NCBI GenBank assembly: GCA_023935145.1 | Contig: CM043701.1 | Location: forward strand, 70,572,317-70,636,316 | Length of the DNA stretch: 64,000 nt | Direction of reading: 5' to 3' | DNA from: Bretschneidera sinensis | Lineage: Eukaryota > Streptophyta > Magnoliopsida > Brassicales > Akaniaceae | Shown: one piece after another, positions 33,707 to 45,433 of the stretch | Layout: the number at the start of each line of letters is the position of its first letter | How positions within the stretch are numbered: position 1 is the first letter of the stretch | Made by a program: the position numbers and the translations under genes | The notes under the pieces: generated by a model | Seen by the model: only the letters and a program-made list of their open reading frames with translations | The model's database searches: none | What the model was told of the DNA's origin: nothing

Positions 33707-33770
33707 TTAGCTTCATGTCATATTTATCAAATTACTTCTTTACCCATACTTTAAGAACACGGGTATTACA
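32015..33770 (-). repeat. 3' LTR of the nested Tekay-like element
   Basis: Plus-strand reading starts TATAACGACCCATCC and ends GGGTATTACA. It pairs with 38425-40303. It carries the ~57-bp minisatellite (about 32675-32800) and a long (TA)n run at 33636-33702 that is short in the partner. Confidence 0.9.
33636..33702. repeat. (TA)n microsatellite inside a Tekay LTR
   Basis: About 33 TA units. The homologous place in the partner LTR (40215-40233) has only about nine. Confidence 0.95.
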
Positions 33771-34060
33771 ATTTTACCCACCTTATAAAAATCTCGTCCT
33801 CGAAATTTCTTTACATAATCAAGAAAGCAATTGTGAATAATATTTCTTCATAGTTGTCTCACATTTTCACGTAATCTCTTCAACATCCTTATTCTGCCAC
33901 AGAACTTGAACTAATGAAATTATTTTATTATACAAGACTTGTTCTTTTCTGTCTAAAATTCTCACTGATACTTGTATAAAAGTCGAATCTTTCTGAATTT
34001 CTACAGCTTGGCTCGAAATATTATGAGATTTATCAAGTAAGCGCTTTCGCAAAAGTGAAA
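33771..34060 (-). pseudogene. Tekay integrase tail / chromodomain region
   Basis: Reads VRILDRKEQVLYNKIISLVQVLWQNKDVEEIT (here in pieces), matching the chromovirus tail QILDRKE..LRNK.I..VKVLW.....EEATWE. The frame 34052-33867 begins in the linker RKRLLDKSHNISSQ. A stop lies before the end. The chromodomain would guide integration by binding chromatin marks; here it is not intact. Confidence 0.75.
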
Positions 34061-35400
34061 TGTGGAATACGTTATGTCACTACTTCAACATTGGAGGCAA
34101 ATCCAAGCTATTCACAACTAGCCTAACTTTCTCAATAACCTTATAGGGTCCCACTTACTTCAGACTCAACTTTCCTTTCTTTTTGATCCTCAACGCACAT
34201 CTTCATGGAGATATTTTTAATTACACCCAATCACCTACTTGAAATTCAAGAGGTCTTTTTCTATTTTGAACATAGCTATTCAGTCTACTCTGTGCTACTT
34301 TATGGTTGTCTCTAACCAGTTTGATTCTCTAAATTGTTAACTCAAAAATTGATGGACCAATTATATTTCTCTCTCCCATTTCTTCCCAACATATAGGAGT
34401 TCTACACCTCCTACCATACAATGTCTCAAACGGTGCCATTCCATTACTAAATTGATGTTGATTATTATAAGCAGATTCCATCAATGGCAAGTAAACATCC
34501 CAACTTACTGAAAAACTCATCACATTTGCACTTAACATTTCTTCTAGTACTCTAATAATCCTTTTTGTCCGCTTAACTGTTTGAGGATAAAAGTTGAAAT
34601 AAACTGCAAATATGTACACATGGCTTTCTGAAAGCCTCTCCAAAACCAAGGTGTAAATCTAGCATCTCTAAATGACACTATTCTTAATAGTACTCCATAC
34701 TACCTCATAATCTCAGCTACATACAGTTCAACCAACTTTTTAGGATTCCAATTAGTTTTAGTTGGAAGAAATTAGGATGACTTAGAAAGTCTATCTACTA
34801 TCACTTACATTGTATCGTGATCTTTCTCGGTATGGAAAAATCCAAAAATAAAATCTATGCTCATATTTTTCTATAGTCATTCGAGTACAGGAAGAGGCTG
34901 TAGTAAGTCTCCTGGATGTTTGTTCTTTAACTTCACTTGCTGACAAACCAAACATCTAGAAATATATTCAACTACATCCCTCATCAATCCTGACCACTAG
35001 AAATTCTGTCTCAACCCTCTACACATCTTATTGTTACTCGGGTGCATCGAATATACATCATCATATACCTCTCTCAATATCTTCTTTCTCAACTCCGCAT
35101 CATTGGGAACACAAATCATATGTTCCAATACCAAAATACCCTCACTTCAAATTTTGAACTCATATTGCTTTCTAGTAAGCACTCAATGCTTAATATTTTC
35201 TATCTCTTCATCTCTACCTTGCATCTTTAAAGCATTTTACTATGGATGATTGTACAACCATATTCAACTTCTTTCTTGTATCTCTAAATCTATCATCAAT
35301 TACACATCATGACTTTCAATAGTGGACAATCTTCTTGTACATTTTTTACTCAATGCTTCAGCTACCACCTACGCCTTTTCTAGATGATAGTGAATTGTAC
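34061..35400 (-). pseudogene. Tekay integrase
   Basis: Pieces on the minus strand include the C-terminal core VYLPLMESAYNNQHQFSNGMAP and FETLYGRRCRTPICWEE (34500-34380), and before it the core start (SKSS..FLPTKT-type, about 34800-34740) and the zinc-binding region (about 35060-34930). Frequent stops; the frame 34649-34329 is the longest. Confidence 0.75.
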
Positions 35401-35900
35401 AATCATAGTCACTAATCAACTCCATCCACCATATTTGCCTCAAATTCAACTCTCTCTAGATAGGTAAGTATGTCAAACTCTTATGATCAGTGAATATCTC
35501 ACAAGTGGCTCTATACAGATGATGTCCCCAATATTTAAAGTAAACACTATGGCAGCCAACTCTAAGTCATGGGTAGGGTAATTTCTCTCATGATTCCTAA
35601 ATTGCCTAGAAGCACACACCATTACCTTCTCATGTTGCATCAACACATATCCCAAATCTTGATGGGATGCATCACTATACACTACAAATCCTTCATCATC
35701 AGAAGGAAGCACTAATACTAGAGCTGTATCCAATTTCTATTTTAGTGATTGGAAACTTTTTTCATGCTTCTCACACCATACAAATCTCACCTCTTTCCTA
35801 GTCAATCTAGTCAACAGTAATATAATAATAGAAAAATTCTGAAAGAATCTTCTATAATAACTAGCTAACCCTAAGAAGATTCTAATCTCAGTTACATTAG
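35401..35900 (-). pseudogene. Tekay RNase H
   Basis: Frame 35733-35473 reads [35 protein letters not shown] and [21 protein letters not shown], the standard Gypsy RNase H (VYCDASxx[24 protein letters not shown]). It continues to a YTDHKSL-like stretch. Confidence 0.8.
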
Positions 35901-36760
35901 TTGGTATCTCTCAACTTAACATTGCCTCTACCTTTTGTGGATCAACTGTTATGCCATCTCCAGATATTACATGCCCCAAGAAAGTTATCTTATTCAGTCA
36001 AAATTCATATTTAGAGAATTATAGAACACAATCTCTCTTTCGTCAAAATTTCCAACATAATTTCTAAATGTTTTACATGCTCTTCTTTAGTTTTAGAATA
36101 CACCAAGATGTTATCAATGAACACAACCACAAGATTATCAAGAAATGGTTTAAACATTTTATTCATAAAGTCCATGAATATTTCTGGAACATTAGTCAAT
36201 CCAAATGACATCACAAGAAGCTTATAACCATAACGTATCCTAAAAGCAGTCTTAGGCACGTCTCCCTTCTCTATCCTCAATTGACAATAGCTTGATCTCA
36301 GGTCTACTTTTGCAATTACCCTTGCTCTCTACAACTTCTCAAATAAAACATCTATCCTGGGTAAAGGCTATTTGTTCTTAATGGTTATCTTATTCAATTA
36401 TCTGTAGTCTATACACGATCTCATTGTTTCATCTTTCTTTCTCACAAACACTACGTAGGCTCCACATGGCAACATACTAAATCGAATAAATTGTTTATCT
36501 AACAACTCTTGAACTTTCAACTCTCTTAACCCTATGGGTGTCACTCTATAAGGTGCTATTAGATATATATGATGAACCTGGTATCACATGAATAAAGAAT
36601 TTAATCTCCTTACAGGGAGGCAACCTAGACAACTCATCAAAAACTACATTAGAAAAATCTGTCACTACTAAGATTTCTTCTAACTTCCTATTTTCATTTT
36701 TAGAATCCATTATGTATGCCAAATACTCCTCACAATCCTTCTTCAATCATCCACTAGTAG
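35901..36760 (-). pseudogene. Tekay reverse transcriptase
   Basis: The open piece 36280-36011 carries [27 protein letters not shown] and then [18 protein letters not shown]. The catalytic box FIDD is FIDN (second Asp to Asn, about 36125). The finger region with [12 protein letters not shown] text lies around 36430-36370, and ELSRLPPCKEIKFFIHVIPGSS near 36635-36560 marks the start. Stops throughout. Confidence 0.8.
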
Positions 36761-37150
36761 TTAGAGCAAAATAAGATAATTCGAAAGTATCTTATGTTCT
36801 CCTTGAAAGTTAAACTCCTCATGTCCATACCTTAAACACTACATTCTTTCTAAAAAATCAATCATATTCAAAGATAATAAATCAGCTTTAGATTCCATAT
36901 CACTGATACGAATCACATAACCCTTGTAAACATTTATGATTATCACTCTACCTTTAGTGGGAACTTCAACAAAAATATTATACATGAAAGGACTAATACA
37001 TTATTCAATAGACTTCATATGAATACTGGATGCAAAAGAATGGGTTGCACCAAGATCAACCAACATTGATATGTATACCTTCTCTACACACAAAGCACTT
37101 CAAATTTGACAATTCTGGGATAAATATCTTATATTAATACATCTATAACA
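36761..37150 (-). pseudogene. Tekay protease
   Basis: Minus strand near 37070-37010 reads SMLVDLGATHSFASSIHMKS. This is the Gypsy aspartic protease start with DSG replaced by DLG, the same change as in the outer element (40615). Followed by degraded sequence towards RT. Confidence 0.7.
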
Positions 37151-38340
37151 AACTTCTGTCTTTCAATCATACATCAGATTACCACTTCCCTTTGGTGGCA
37201 TAATTTCTTCCTCTGCCACGACTCACAGTTCCCATAACTTATCTCCCAAATCTAAGGGTCCCACCGATAATATTTTGAGCTATAGAAGCAACATATCTTG
37301 TTTACCTTCGACTCTGTACTATAGTTCATTATAACAAGGAACACTCCATCTAGGGTGGTCTCTCACCCTATACACTCATATTACCACTACCTCTAGACCC
37401 TTCATATATAAGCCTCTTTAACCACTATTTCTCTTTCCCTTAAGCTCCTTCATATCTTTCCTAATTTGAAATGATATATCCACCAACTTAACATAATTCA
37501 TATGCCTCATGTAAGATAGTTTTGATCAAATCTTTAAACATAGTTCATTTATGAACCTCTTACACTTCTTCTCCTCTAGGTCTACCATTTTCGGTACAAA
37601 CCTTGATAAAGCTACTAATCTCCTATCATACTGAGTCATAGTCAATACATTTGCCTCAAATAAACAAAATCTCTTTCTTATTGGGCTCTAAAAGTATAAG
37701 GAAAGTATTTATCAAGGAAAACCTCCTTAAACCTATTCCAAGTTAAAAGGTCTATCAACATGTGCACTTACCCTAGGAAGAGTATCCTCTCATCATTCTA
37801 TAGCTTCTCCTTCTAACTCAAATGAAGTAAATGTGACCCTCTACCTGTCAATCATTGGTAAAATATCAAATAATCTCTCTACATGTTTCACCCAAAACTT
37901 AAGCTTAAAAGGATTCATAGATCCTTTAAACAACAAGGCATTCAAATTAATATATCTAACAAAACAATCTCTTTGCATCTCATGCATAAACTCACTTTTC
38001 CCTTTTTTAACATTTACCATTACTGGATTTACAACAACCTTAAGCAATGCCCTAGCCTGTTCATCAAGTCTATGCTATAGGCTATCAACTCTATCATCTG
38101 TTACATTCATTTTCTCAAGAGTATGAGTAAGAGCTTATCTTAGCTTATCTCTTTCAACTTCAGATTCTCTCACACCTTTACTAATATCAATTACACTGTC
38201 AACATGTTCCCTTCTAGGAACCAAAGATTTAGACTCAACCTCGACTTGTCAAAATATTGGGGGCTTACCACGCCTTCTCAAATCAACAACTCCAACTCTA
38301 GCTCTAGTATGTCCACGTGTTATCCTCAGACTATTCGTTA
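37151..38340 (-). pseudogene. Tekay gag
   Basis: The position equal to the outer element's ATG (minus 38323-38321) is ATA followed by ACACGTGGAC, so the start is lost. Recognisable pieces are EFMHEMQRDCFVRYINLNALLFKGSMNP and FWVKHVERLFDILPMIDR (38047-37841), equivalent to the capsid start of the outer copy. Zinc-knuckle text near 37150-37100 is degraded. Confidence 0.75.
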
Positions 38341-38408
38341 AAATATAACTTATTTTAATCTTCCACTTTCTTACTTTTTATGCAGTTTACAAAATCATAA
38401 AACCTAAT

Positions 38409-38420
38409 GCTTTGATACCA
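38409..38420 (-). other. Primer-binding site of the nested Tekay-like element
   Basis: Minus strand TGGTATCAAAGC, one mismatch to the initiator tRNA-Met complement, four bases from the LTR end at 38425. Confidence 0.85.
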
Positions 38421-38424
38421 AAAT

Positions 38425-40303
38425 TATAACGACCCATCCCGGGTTAGTCACCCCTGAGACGGTGTTGTCACATTTTGAAAATCCCAGCATGACACATATA
38501 TGCAACAAGAAAAATAAAGCCAACAGAAATTTTTACGTCAATCCTCAACCCTCAACAAGGGAGATACATCATTCTGATCTTGATTTAAACATTATATACA
38601 ATGTAAAATGCATGAATATTTACAAATAATTTTTTATTTTATTTTCTCATTAGTCTGAGAATATGGACGCGTACATGACTTACAGATAATGATTTCATCT
38701 GAATCTCAACTCACCAAACTATTTGTCCTGCCTGCTACCTGAAATCATTGTACAATGAGGGATGAGCTTCACAAGCTCAATGAATTAAATTTACTAGAAG
38801 TATTCAATTTGTATAAATTGTCCTTTAATATTTAATAATTTATGTCTCATATAACTTGATAATAGCATATAGTCTAACATTTAGATAATTCTTATCATAT
38901 CATACTTCTATGTTTCCTTCTCACCATGACTGTCTCTCTGTGAGACTCATTCATCTATAAATAAATTTATAATTCCAAACAACACTTCACCATTTCAGTA
39001 ATACAAATAATATTTAAAACAGATGTAATGCATGAATTATTATTAGGGAACATCTTTCCACATGTTGACATGTTTTATCTTAGACCAGCCCCCTCTCGGT
39101 TCTTTTATTTCCAGCAATACCGACTATCACGATTTTTCATTCATTTCCAACATATACCAGCTGTCACGGTTTTTCATTTAGACCGGCCCCCTCTCGGTTC
39201 TTTTATTTCATGCATATGCATATGAACAATAATATGAAATATGCATATGAACAATAATATAAAAACAAGTATGTATTCAGATATTTAATTTAGCTATCCC
39301 GCCTTTTCTCAAATTACTATTTGATTAATTTTACTAATTTCTTCTCCTCATATATCACATCAATTTATCAACCATAAATCGTCAAGAATTTCATTTATCA
39401 CCTTCGTTATTAAATCGACTCATTATTCTAATAATATTACTTCTCATATAATAATTTTCTAGACATCCAATATTCTAATCAAACCTATCAATCAATTTTT
39501 CAGCTACCACCAAAGTATAAGCTAATAATTTATTATAATATTATCACTAGATATTTCATATTTATCTTGATTACTTAAAGTAAATCTAACTCACCATGTA
39601 GCACTTAGAGCTACCCATGGATCACTTTCTTGCCTTTCATGCTCCTCTCAACAATTTTCCCCGGTTGCTGTTTGTCAATACTTGACATAATATTTATATT
39701 AAATTTCTAATTTATTCTTCAATTCTTTCATAATTTACACTCTTTGAAAATTCCCACTTTGAATTCCGGGAATTTCATGTATGCTAAAATTCAAAAATAA
39801 ACTTCACGTTATTACCTTATGTTTTTCTTAGAGCTTCCCGTGACTCTATAAATTTTTTTTATAAACCCCTTCAAAATTTTACTCTTTCAACCTTTCTTTC
39901 GGTCCCCAAGTGTTTAAAGAAATTGAGTAATTGAATCGTAGTTGAAGGAAAACCAAACAGTATTTGGTAAGTAAATAAAAAGAAAAACTAAAACTATTCA
40001 CATTTATAAGCCCAAAAATCTTAACAATACTCAGCAGCCCCCTCCTCAAATTGCTCCACGCAGAGGCCTTGCTGCCTTACATGCAGCTTGGCCTCATTCT
40101 CTTGGTAATAGGTGTTCCACCTATTGCCAATTTTTTTTTTCCTTTCTCCTTCTGGAGGACGCCATATTTTTTTTAAAAAATTGTTTTATAAAAATTAAAC
40201 TTTTCACATTTAAATATATATATATATATATATCTTATTTTAACTTCATGTCATATTTATCAAATTACTTCTTTACTCATACTTTAAGAACATGGGTATT
40301 ACA
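38425..40303 (-). repeat. 5' LTR of the nested Tekay-like element
   Basis: Aligns with 32015-33770 from TATAACGACCCATCC to GGGTATTACA. It has about 150 extra bases around 39235-39420 (ATGCATATGAACAATAATA... region) absent from the 3' LTR, and a much shorter TA run at 40215-40233. Confidence 0.9.
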
Positions 40304-40308
40304 CATTT

Positions 40309-40880
40309 GTCTCGAAATTTCCCTATTCAGATATGCTTTGTATATGGTGAGGGAGGACATGTTAGTGTAGATTGTCCAGTGAGGAAATCTGTTGACATAG
40401 GTGATAGAGATATGGGGAGAAGACAGATGAAGAGAGGCGGTAGGTCAGGGAATATGCAGGGTAGAGGTAGAGGATCAGTAGCTGAGAGAGAACGCAGTGG
40501 TCAGCTACAGTATAAATGCAGTAGAGTCTATGTTTTGACCCAATAGGATGCACATACCACTCCTGATATTGTTATGGATATGATATCTATTTTTAATAGA
40601 CCTACTAGATTATTAATTGATCTTGGTGTAACCCGTTCTTTTGCATCTAGTGCTTATATGAAATCTATTAATGCTAGTGTTAGTCCTTTGTTGCATGCTG
40701 TTATTATTGAGGTTCTTACTAGGGATAGGGTTATTATCAGAACAATATATCGGGGTTGTGTGATTAGTATGGATGGTAGAGAATTTGAAGTTGATTTATT
40801 GCCTTTAGATATTACATATTTTTATTTAATTCTGGGAATGAATTAGTTATATGCATATCATGCTTGGTTAGATTGTTTTA
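40309..40880 (+). pseudogene. Tekay-like gag end and protease (outer element)
   Basis: Resumes the outer element: LSRNFPIQICFVYGEGGHVSVDCP contains the second zinc-knuckle-like unit, with the second Cys replaced by Tyr, and is followed by a Gly/Arg-rich gag end (GRRQMKRGGRSGNMQGRGRG). After a stop at 40543 the protease begins: FNRPTRLLIDLGVTRSFASS, with DLG in place of DSG. It ends PLDITYFYLILGMN before a stop at 40844. Confidence 0.8.
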
Positions 40881-40888
40881 GGCAGAAT

Positions 40889-41890
40889 GTGGTGTTTAAG
40901 ATACTAAGACAAGAGGAGTTTAATTTTCAGGGAGAATGTAAAATACTTGCCAACTGTCTTATTTCTGCCTTGATTGCTAGTAAATGGTTGAAGAAGGGTT
41001 GTGATGGGTATTTAGCGTATGTGGTGGATTCTAGAAAAGTGATTAGGAAGTTAGAAGAAATCTTGGTAGTGAAAGATTTTTTTGATGTATTCCCTGAGGA
41101 GTCGTCTGGTTTACCTCATAACAGGGAGATTGAGTTTTCTATTGAGGGGATTCCGGGATCAACATCCATATCTATAACACCTTATAGAATGGCCCAAGCT
41201 GAGTTGAGAGAGTTGAAAGTTTAGCTTCAGGAGTTGTTAGATAAACATTTTATTCAACCTAGTATGTCGCCTTAAGGAGCCCCTGTGTTGTTTGTCAAGA
41301 AGAATGATGGGACAATGAAGTTGTGTATTGATTATAGACAGTTAAATAAGATCACCATCAAGAATAGATATCGTTTGCCTAGGATAAATGATTTATTCAA
41401 GCAGTTATAAGGGGCTAGGGTGTTTTCTAAGATAAACCTGAGATCGAGTTATCATTAGTTGAGGATAAAAGAGGGGGACGTGCCTAAGAGTGCTTTTAGG
41501 ACACATTATGGCCATCATGAGTTCCTTGTGATGCCATTTGGGTTGACTAATGCTCCTATAACATTTATGGATCTAATGAATCGAGTGTTTAAACCATTCT
41601 TGGATAGATTTGTGATTGTATTTATTGATGGTATTTTGGTATATTCTAAGAATGAAGAGGAGTATGGGCAACATTTAGAGATAGTGTTGGAAGAGAAATT
41701 ATATGCAAAGTTCTCTAAGTGTGATTTTTGGTTGAGTGAAATATCTTTCTTAGGGCATGTTGTGTTAGGAGATGGGATAGCAGTTGACCCACAGAAAGTG
41801 GAGGCAGTGTTGAATTGGGACAGACCCACTAGTGTAACTGAAATTAGAAGCTTTTTGGGATTGGCTGGTTATTATAGGAGGTTTATCTAG
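40889..41890 (+). pseudogene. Tekay-like reverse transcriptase (outer element)
   Basis: Begins VFKILRQEEFNFQGE, then VVKDFFDVFPEESSGLPHNREIEFSI (RT start), [25 protein letters not shown] in another segment near 41290-41365, and [23 protein letters not shown] at about 41510-41580. The catalytic box reads [10 protein letters not shown] (about 41620-41650): second Asp to Gly, so inactive. The thumb [21 protein letters not shown] and [12 protein letters not shown] end it at a stop (41888). Confidence 0.85.
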
Positions 41891-42290
41891 AATTTTTATA
41901 TGATTGTTGGACCATTGACTAGATTCACTAAGAAGGAAGTGAAGTTTATGTCGTCAGAAGAATGTGAGAGGAGTTTTCAACTCTTGAAAAAAAAAATTAA
42001 CTACTGCTCCGGTATTAGTGCTTCCTTTGGGTGATGAAGGATTTGTGGTATATAGTGATGCGTCACATTAAGGGTTGGGATGTGTGTTAATACAATATGG
42101 GAGAGTTATAGCTTATACTTCTATGGAATTGAAGAACCATAAGATGAATTACCCAACCCATGATTTAGAATTGGCTACTATAGTTTTTGCTTTGAAGATT
42201 TAGAGACATCATCTGTATGAAGCCACTTGTGAAATTTTTACTGATCATAAAATTTTGACGCATTTACCTACCAAAAAAGAGTTGAATTTG
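41891..42290 (+). pseudogene. Tekay-like RNase H (outer element)
   Basis: Frames give [35 protein letters not shown] and [25 protein letters not shown] then TDHKILTHLPTKKELNLR. Stops at about 42068 and 42200 and an A-run slip near 41990 break it. Confidence 0.8.
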
Positions 42291-43490
42291 AGGTTGATGA
42301 AGTGGATGGAACTGATTAGTGATTATGACTGTAAAATTCATTATCATCCAGGAAAAGCTAATGTAGTAACTAATGCATTGAGTAGAAAGTCTATAGGGAG
42401 ATTAGCTGCTATTGGGAGTCATGATACTAGCTTGATGATAGAATTAAGAAAAATGAGGATGCAGTTGAGTGTCAGTGATAGAGGAGTATTGATGGCAAAT
42501 ATAGTCGTACAATCTCCTATTATTGATCGCCTGTTACAAATGCAGAATAGAGATGAAGGGATAGAGAAGATCAAACAAGAAATATTGAGTGGGAAGCCGA
42601 CTGGGTTTAGAATTAGAGAAGATGGTATGGTGGTATTGGCACATAGAGTTTGTGTTCCCAATGATGTGGAGATGAGAAAGAAGATACTAAAGGAGGCTCA
42701 TGATTCTATATATTCTATGCACCCGGGTAATAATAAGATGTATAAGGGGTTGAGACAGAATTATTGGTGGTCAGAGATGAAGAAGGATGAAGTGGAGTAT
42801 ATTTCTAGATATTTGACTTGTTAACAGGTGAAGTCTGAGAATAGATATCCAACAGGTTTATTACATACTTGAATGGCCATGGGAGAATGTGAGCATGGAT
42901 TTTGTTTCTAGTTTTTCCTGTACCCAGAGAGGTCATGATGCTGTATGGGTTATAATGGATAGACTTTCTAAGTCTTTGCATTTCCTTCCTATTAAAACTA
43001 CATGGACTCCTAAAAAGTTGGTTGACTTGTATTTAATGGAGATTGTCAGGTTACATAGAGTACCTTTAAGAATTGTATCAGATAGATTCTAGATTTAATT
43101 CTAGATTTTGGAGGGGTTTTCAAGAAGCTATGGGTATGCAATTGCAGTTTAGTGCATCTTTTCATCCATAAACTGATGGACAGATAGTGAGAATCATCAT
43201 AATACAAGAAGATATGCTGAGGGCAAGTGTATTGAGTTTCTCAGTGAGTTGGGATGCTTATTTACCTTTGATCGAGTTTGCATACAATAATCAGTATCAA
43301 ACTAGTATTGGGATGGTACCATTTGAGGCTTTATATGGTAGAAGGTGTAGAACTCTAGTATGTTGATAGATTTGACTACTAAGAGGATTAAACTGGTTAG
43401 AGAAAACCTTAGAGCAGCACAAAAATAACAGAAGGGATATGCTGATAATAAAAGACGACCTCTTGAATTTCAGGTTGGTGATTGGGTATT
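42255..43490 (+). pseudogene. Tekay-like integrase (outer element)
   Basis: Linker after RNase H: WMELISDYDCKIHYHPGKANVVTNALSR. The zinc-binding domain follows at about 42700-42830 (EAHDSIYSMHPGNNKMYKGL ... YISRYLTC: HX..HX..C). The core starts VSMDFVSSFSCTQRGHDAVWVIMDRLSKS (42889-) and HRVPLRIVSDR, with a frame break at 43090, then GTPFEALYGRR-like text near 43310-43360. Stops at 42824 and 43366. The expected third acidic residue region is degraded. Confidence 0.8.
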
Positions 43491-43491
43491 T

Positions 43492-43900
43492 TTGAAGATA
43501 TCTCAGTGGAAGAGTGTATTGAGGTTTAAAAAGAAGAGAAAGTTGAGTCCGAGATTTATGGGGCCATATGTGGTCATTAAGAGAGTTGGACTAGTAGCAT
43601 ATAGATTGGATTTGCCTCTATTGTTAAAACAATTACATAATGTGTTGAATGTTTCACTTTTGAGAAAGTGTTTACATGATGAATTACATAGTATTCTGAG
43701 TCAAGCTGTAGAACTTCAAAAAGATTTGAACTTTATGCAAGTACCGGTCAGAATTTTAGACAGAAAGGAACAAATCTTGTGTAATAAAGTCATTCATTTG
43801 ATTCAAATATTATGACGGAACAAAGATGATGAAGAAATTACTTGGGAGCATGAGGAAAGAACGAGAAAAGAATACCCCCAACTTTTTTCATGAATTACAT
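43492..43900 (+). pseudogene. Tekay-like integrase C-terminus with chromodomain-type tail
   Basis: KISQWKSVLRFKKKRKLSPRFMGPYVV (GPY/F module), LPLLLKQLHNVLNVSLLRKC, then VRILDRKEQILCNKVIHLIQIL, a stop at 43813, and ITWEHEERTRKEYPQLF. This is the Tekay chromodomain end (VKVLW.....EEATWE.E..MR..YP.LF), with the aromatic Trp codon turned into TGA. Confidence 0.8.
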
Positions 43901-43942
43901 AAGAAAATTTGAGGGACGAAATTTTTATAAGGTGGATAGAAT

Positions 43943-45174
43943 TATAATACCGATATTTTTAAAGTAAGGGTAAAGAAGTAATTTTGTAGATATGATATGG
44001 AATTAAAATAATATATGTGAAAGATTTATTATTGAATAAAATAATTGTTTTGAAAAAAAAAAGTGGACACACCTGGACGCATAGGAGGATAAGAAGAAGA
44101 AAAAAAATGGACACACCTGGACGCATGGGTGGATAAGGTAAGGTAAAAAAAAAAAACAAAACCTGTGGACAACACCTAGAGTCTAGGTGTTGTCGCCCAA
44201 AGTGCTAGGCACCACAATTGCAATGGTGCAAAACTATTATATTATGGAAGGCAGCTGGCCTAAATGAAATGAAAGTACCGTGACAACTAGTATATTATGG
44301 AAATAAAGAACCAGGAAGATAACCTGTCTAAATAAAACCGTGACAATCAGTATATGCTGGAAATAAAAGAACCGGGAAGGCAACCGGTCTAAGATAAAAC
44401 ATGTCGACATGTGGGAAGATGTTCCCAAATAATAATATAATTTAAATTCATGCAGTGCGTTTGTTTTAAATATTGATTATTATTGCTTGAGATGTTAAAG
44501 TGTTATTCTTGATTGTAAATTTATTGATAGATGAATGAGTCTCACAGAGAGACAGATATGATTAGAAAGAAATATGAAAGTACGGTATGATAAGAATTAT
44601 TTGAGTGATTGATTTTATGATGTGAACTTTATAACGAGGTAATTATGAGATAGAAGTGATAGTCTCAAAATTATTAAATATATGAGAAGAAGAGATTGAT
44701 AAATGATGAGGATTATGATATGAGTATTGATAATAGAATGATATTATCGAATTATATGTGATATAGATGAATGAATATAGGAAGACTATTTGAATAATTG
44801 AATATTTCTAGTAAATTTAATTCACTGAGCTTATGAAACTCACTTCTCATTGTTAAATAATTTCAGGTAGTAGGAAGGGCAGGTAGATTGGTGAGCTGAT
44901 ATTCAGACTGAGTCATTATCTGTAAGCCACGTGGTTCACATCCTCAGACTAAAGGAAAGAAAAAAAAATATTTGTAAATATTCATGCATGATATGTTGTA
45001 TATAATGTTTCAGTTGGGATCTTAATAATGTAACTCCCCTGTTAAGAGTTGAGGATTGATGTATGCAAAAAATTTCAGTTGGTATTTTCATATTGTTGCA
45101 GATATGTGTTGTGCTAGGATTTCAAAAAGTGACGACACGTCTCGGGGTTGGCCAACCCAGGATTGGTCATTACA
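43943..45174 (+). repeat. 3' LTR of the plus-strand Tekay-like element
   Basis: Starts TATAATACCGATATTTTTAAAG (TG to TA at the end) and ends GGTCATTACA. It aligns with 28651-30720 except for a missing ~840-bp internal block after GCAATGGTGCAAAAC (44222). The minisatellite is at about 44245-44405. Confidence 0.85.
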
Positions 45175-45425
45175 TTAAATACCCTTAGGGTTTTAGATGG
45201 ATTGGGTATTTAGGTTTAGGGTAAATGGGTCAAACCCATGGTATATTGGTATACAAATCTGTTCAGATACCTATGTCATCAAAATCTTATAATCTGATCT
45301 GATCCGATATTCGAATTTAAAAAAAAAATATCTGATCCGAAAAAATTTGGATACCCTTATTTTTTGTTCGACTCAATTTGAATGCCTGGTTCAAATCGAA
45401 TATCAGTTTTTTTTTCCCAACCCTA
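45175..45425. mobile_element. hAT-like element, right part
   Basis: Continues the element interrupted at 28650 (TTAAA repeated at the junction). It has GATCTGATCCGATATTCG and TATCTGATCCGAAAA subterminal repeats and ends TTCCCAACCCTA. ATCATTAA follows as the 8-bp target duplication partner. Confidence 0.7.
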
Positions 45426-45433
45426 ATCATTAA

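Larger units (their letters stand above)
32015..40303 (-). mobile_element. Second Tekay-like Gypsy nested in the first, opposite strand
   Basis: Target duplication CATTT at 32010-32014 and 40304-40308. Without it the zinc-knuckle frame of the outer element is restored. Minus-strand order: 5' LTR (40303-38425), PBS, gag, protease, RT, RNase H, integrase, chromodomain tail, 3' LTR (33770-32015). Its proteins and LTRs are alignable to the outer element, so both are the same family. It is heavily mutated, including ATG to ATA at the gag start. Confidence 0.9.
28651..45174 (+). mobile_element. Tekay-like Gypsy (chromovirus), split by a second Tekay
   Basis: Plus strand: LTR 28651-30720, tRNA-iMet PBS, gag, [insertion 32015-40303], gag end, protease, RT, RNase H, integrase, chromodomain-type tail, PPT-like GAGGGACGAAATTTTTATAAGG (about 43911-43932) and LTR 43943-45174. 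Target duplication TTAAA on both sides (28646-28650; 45175-45179). The RT-RH-INT order and chromodomain tail identify a chromovirus; gag and LTR sequence fit Tekay/Del. Many stops; RT catalytic box lost. Confidence 0.9.

Noticed and set aside
45175..45425. Pararetrovirus or Helitron end
   Set aside because: The pairing with 27798 and the 8-bp duplication support a hAT-type element instead.
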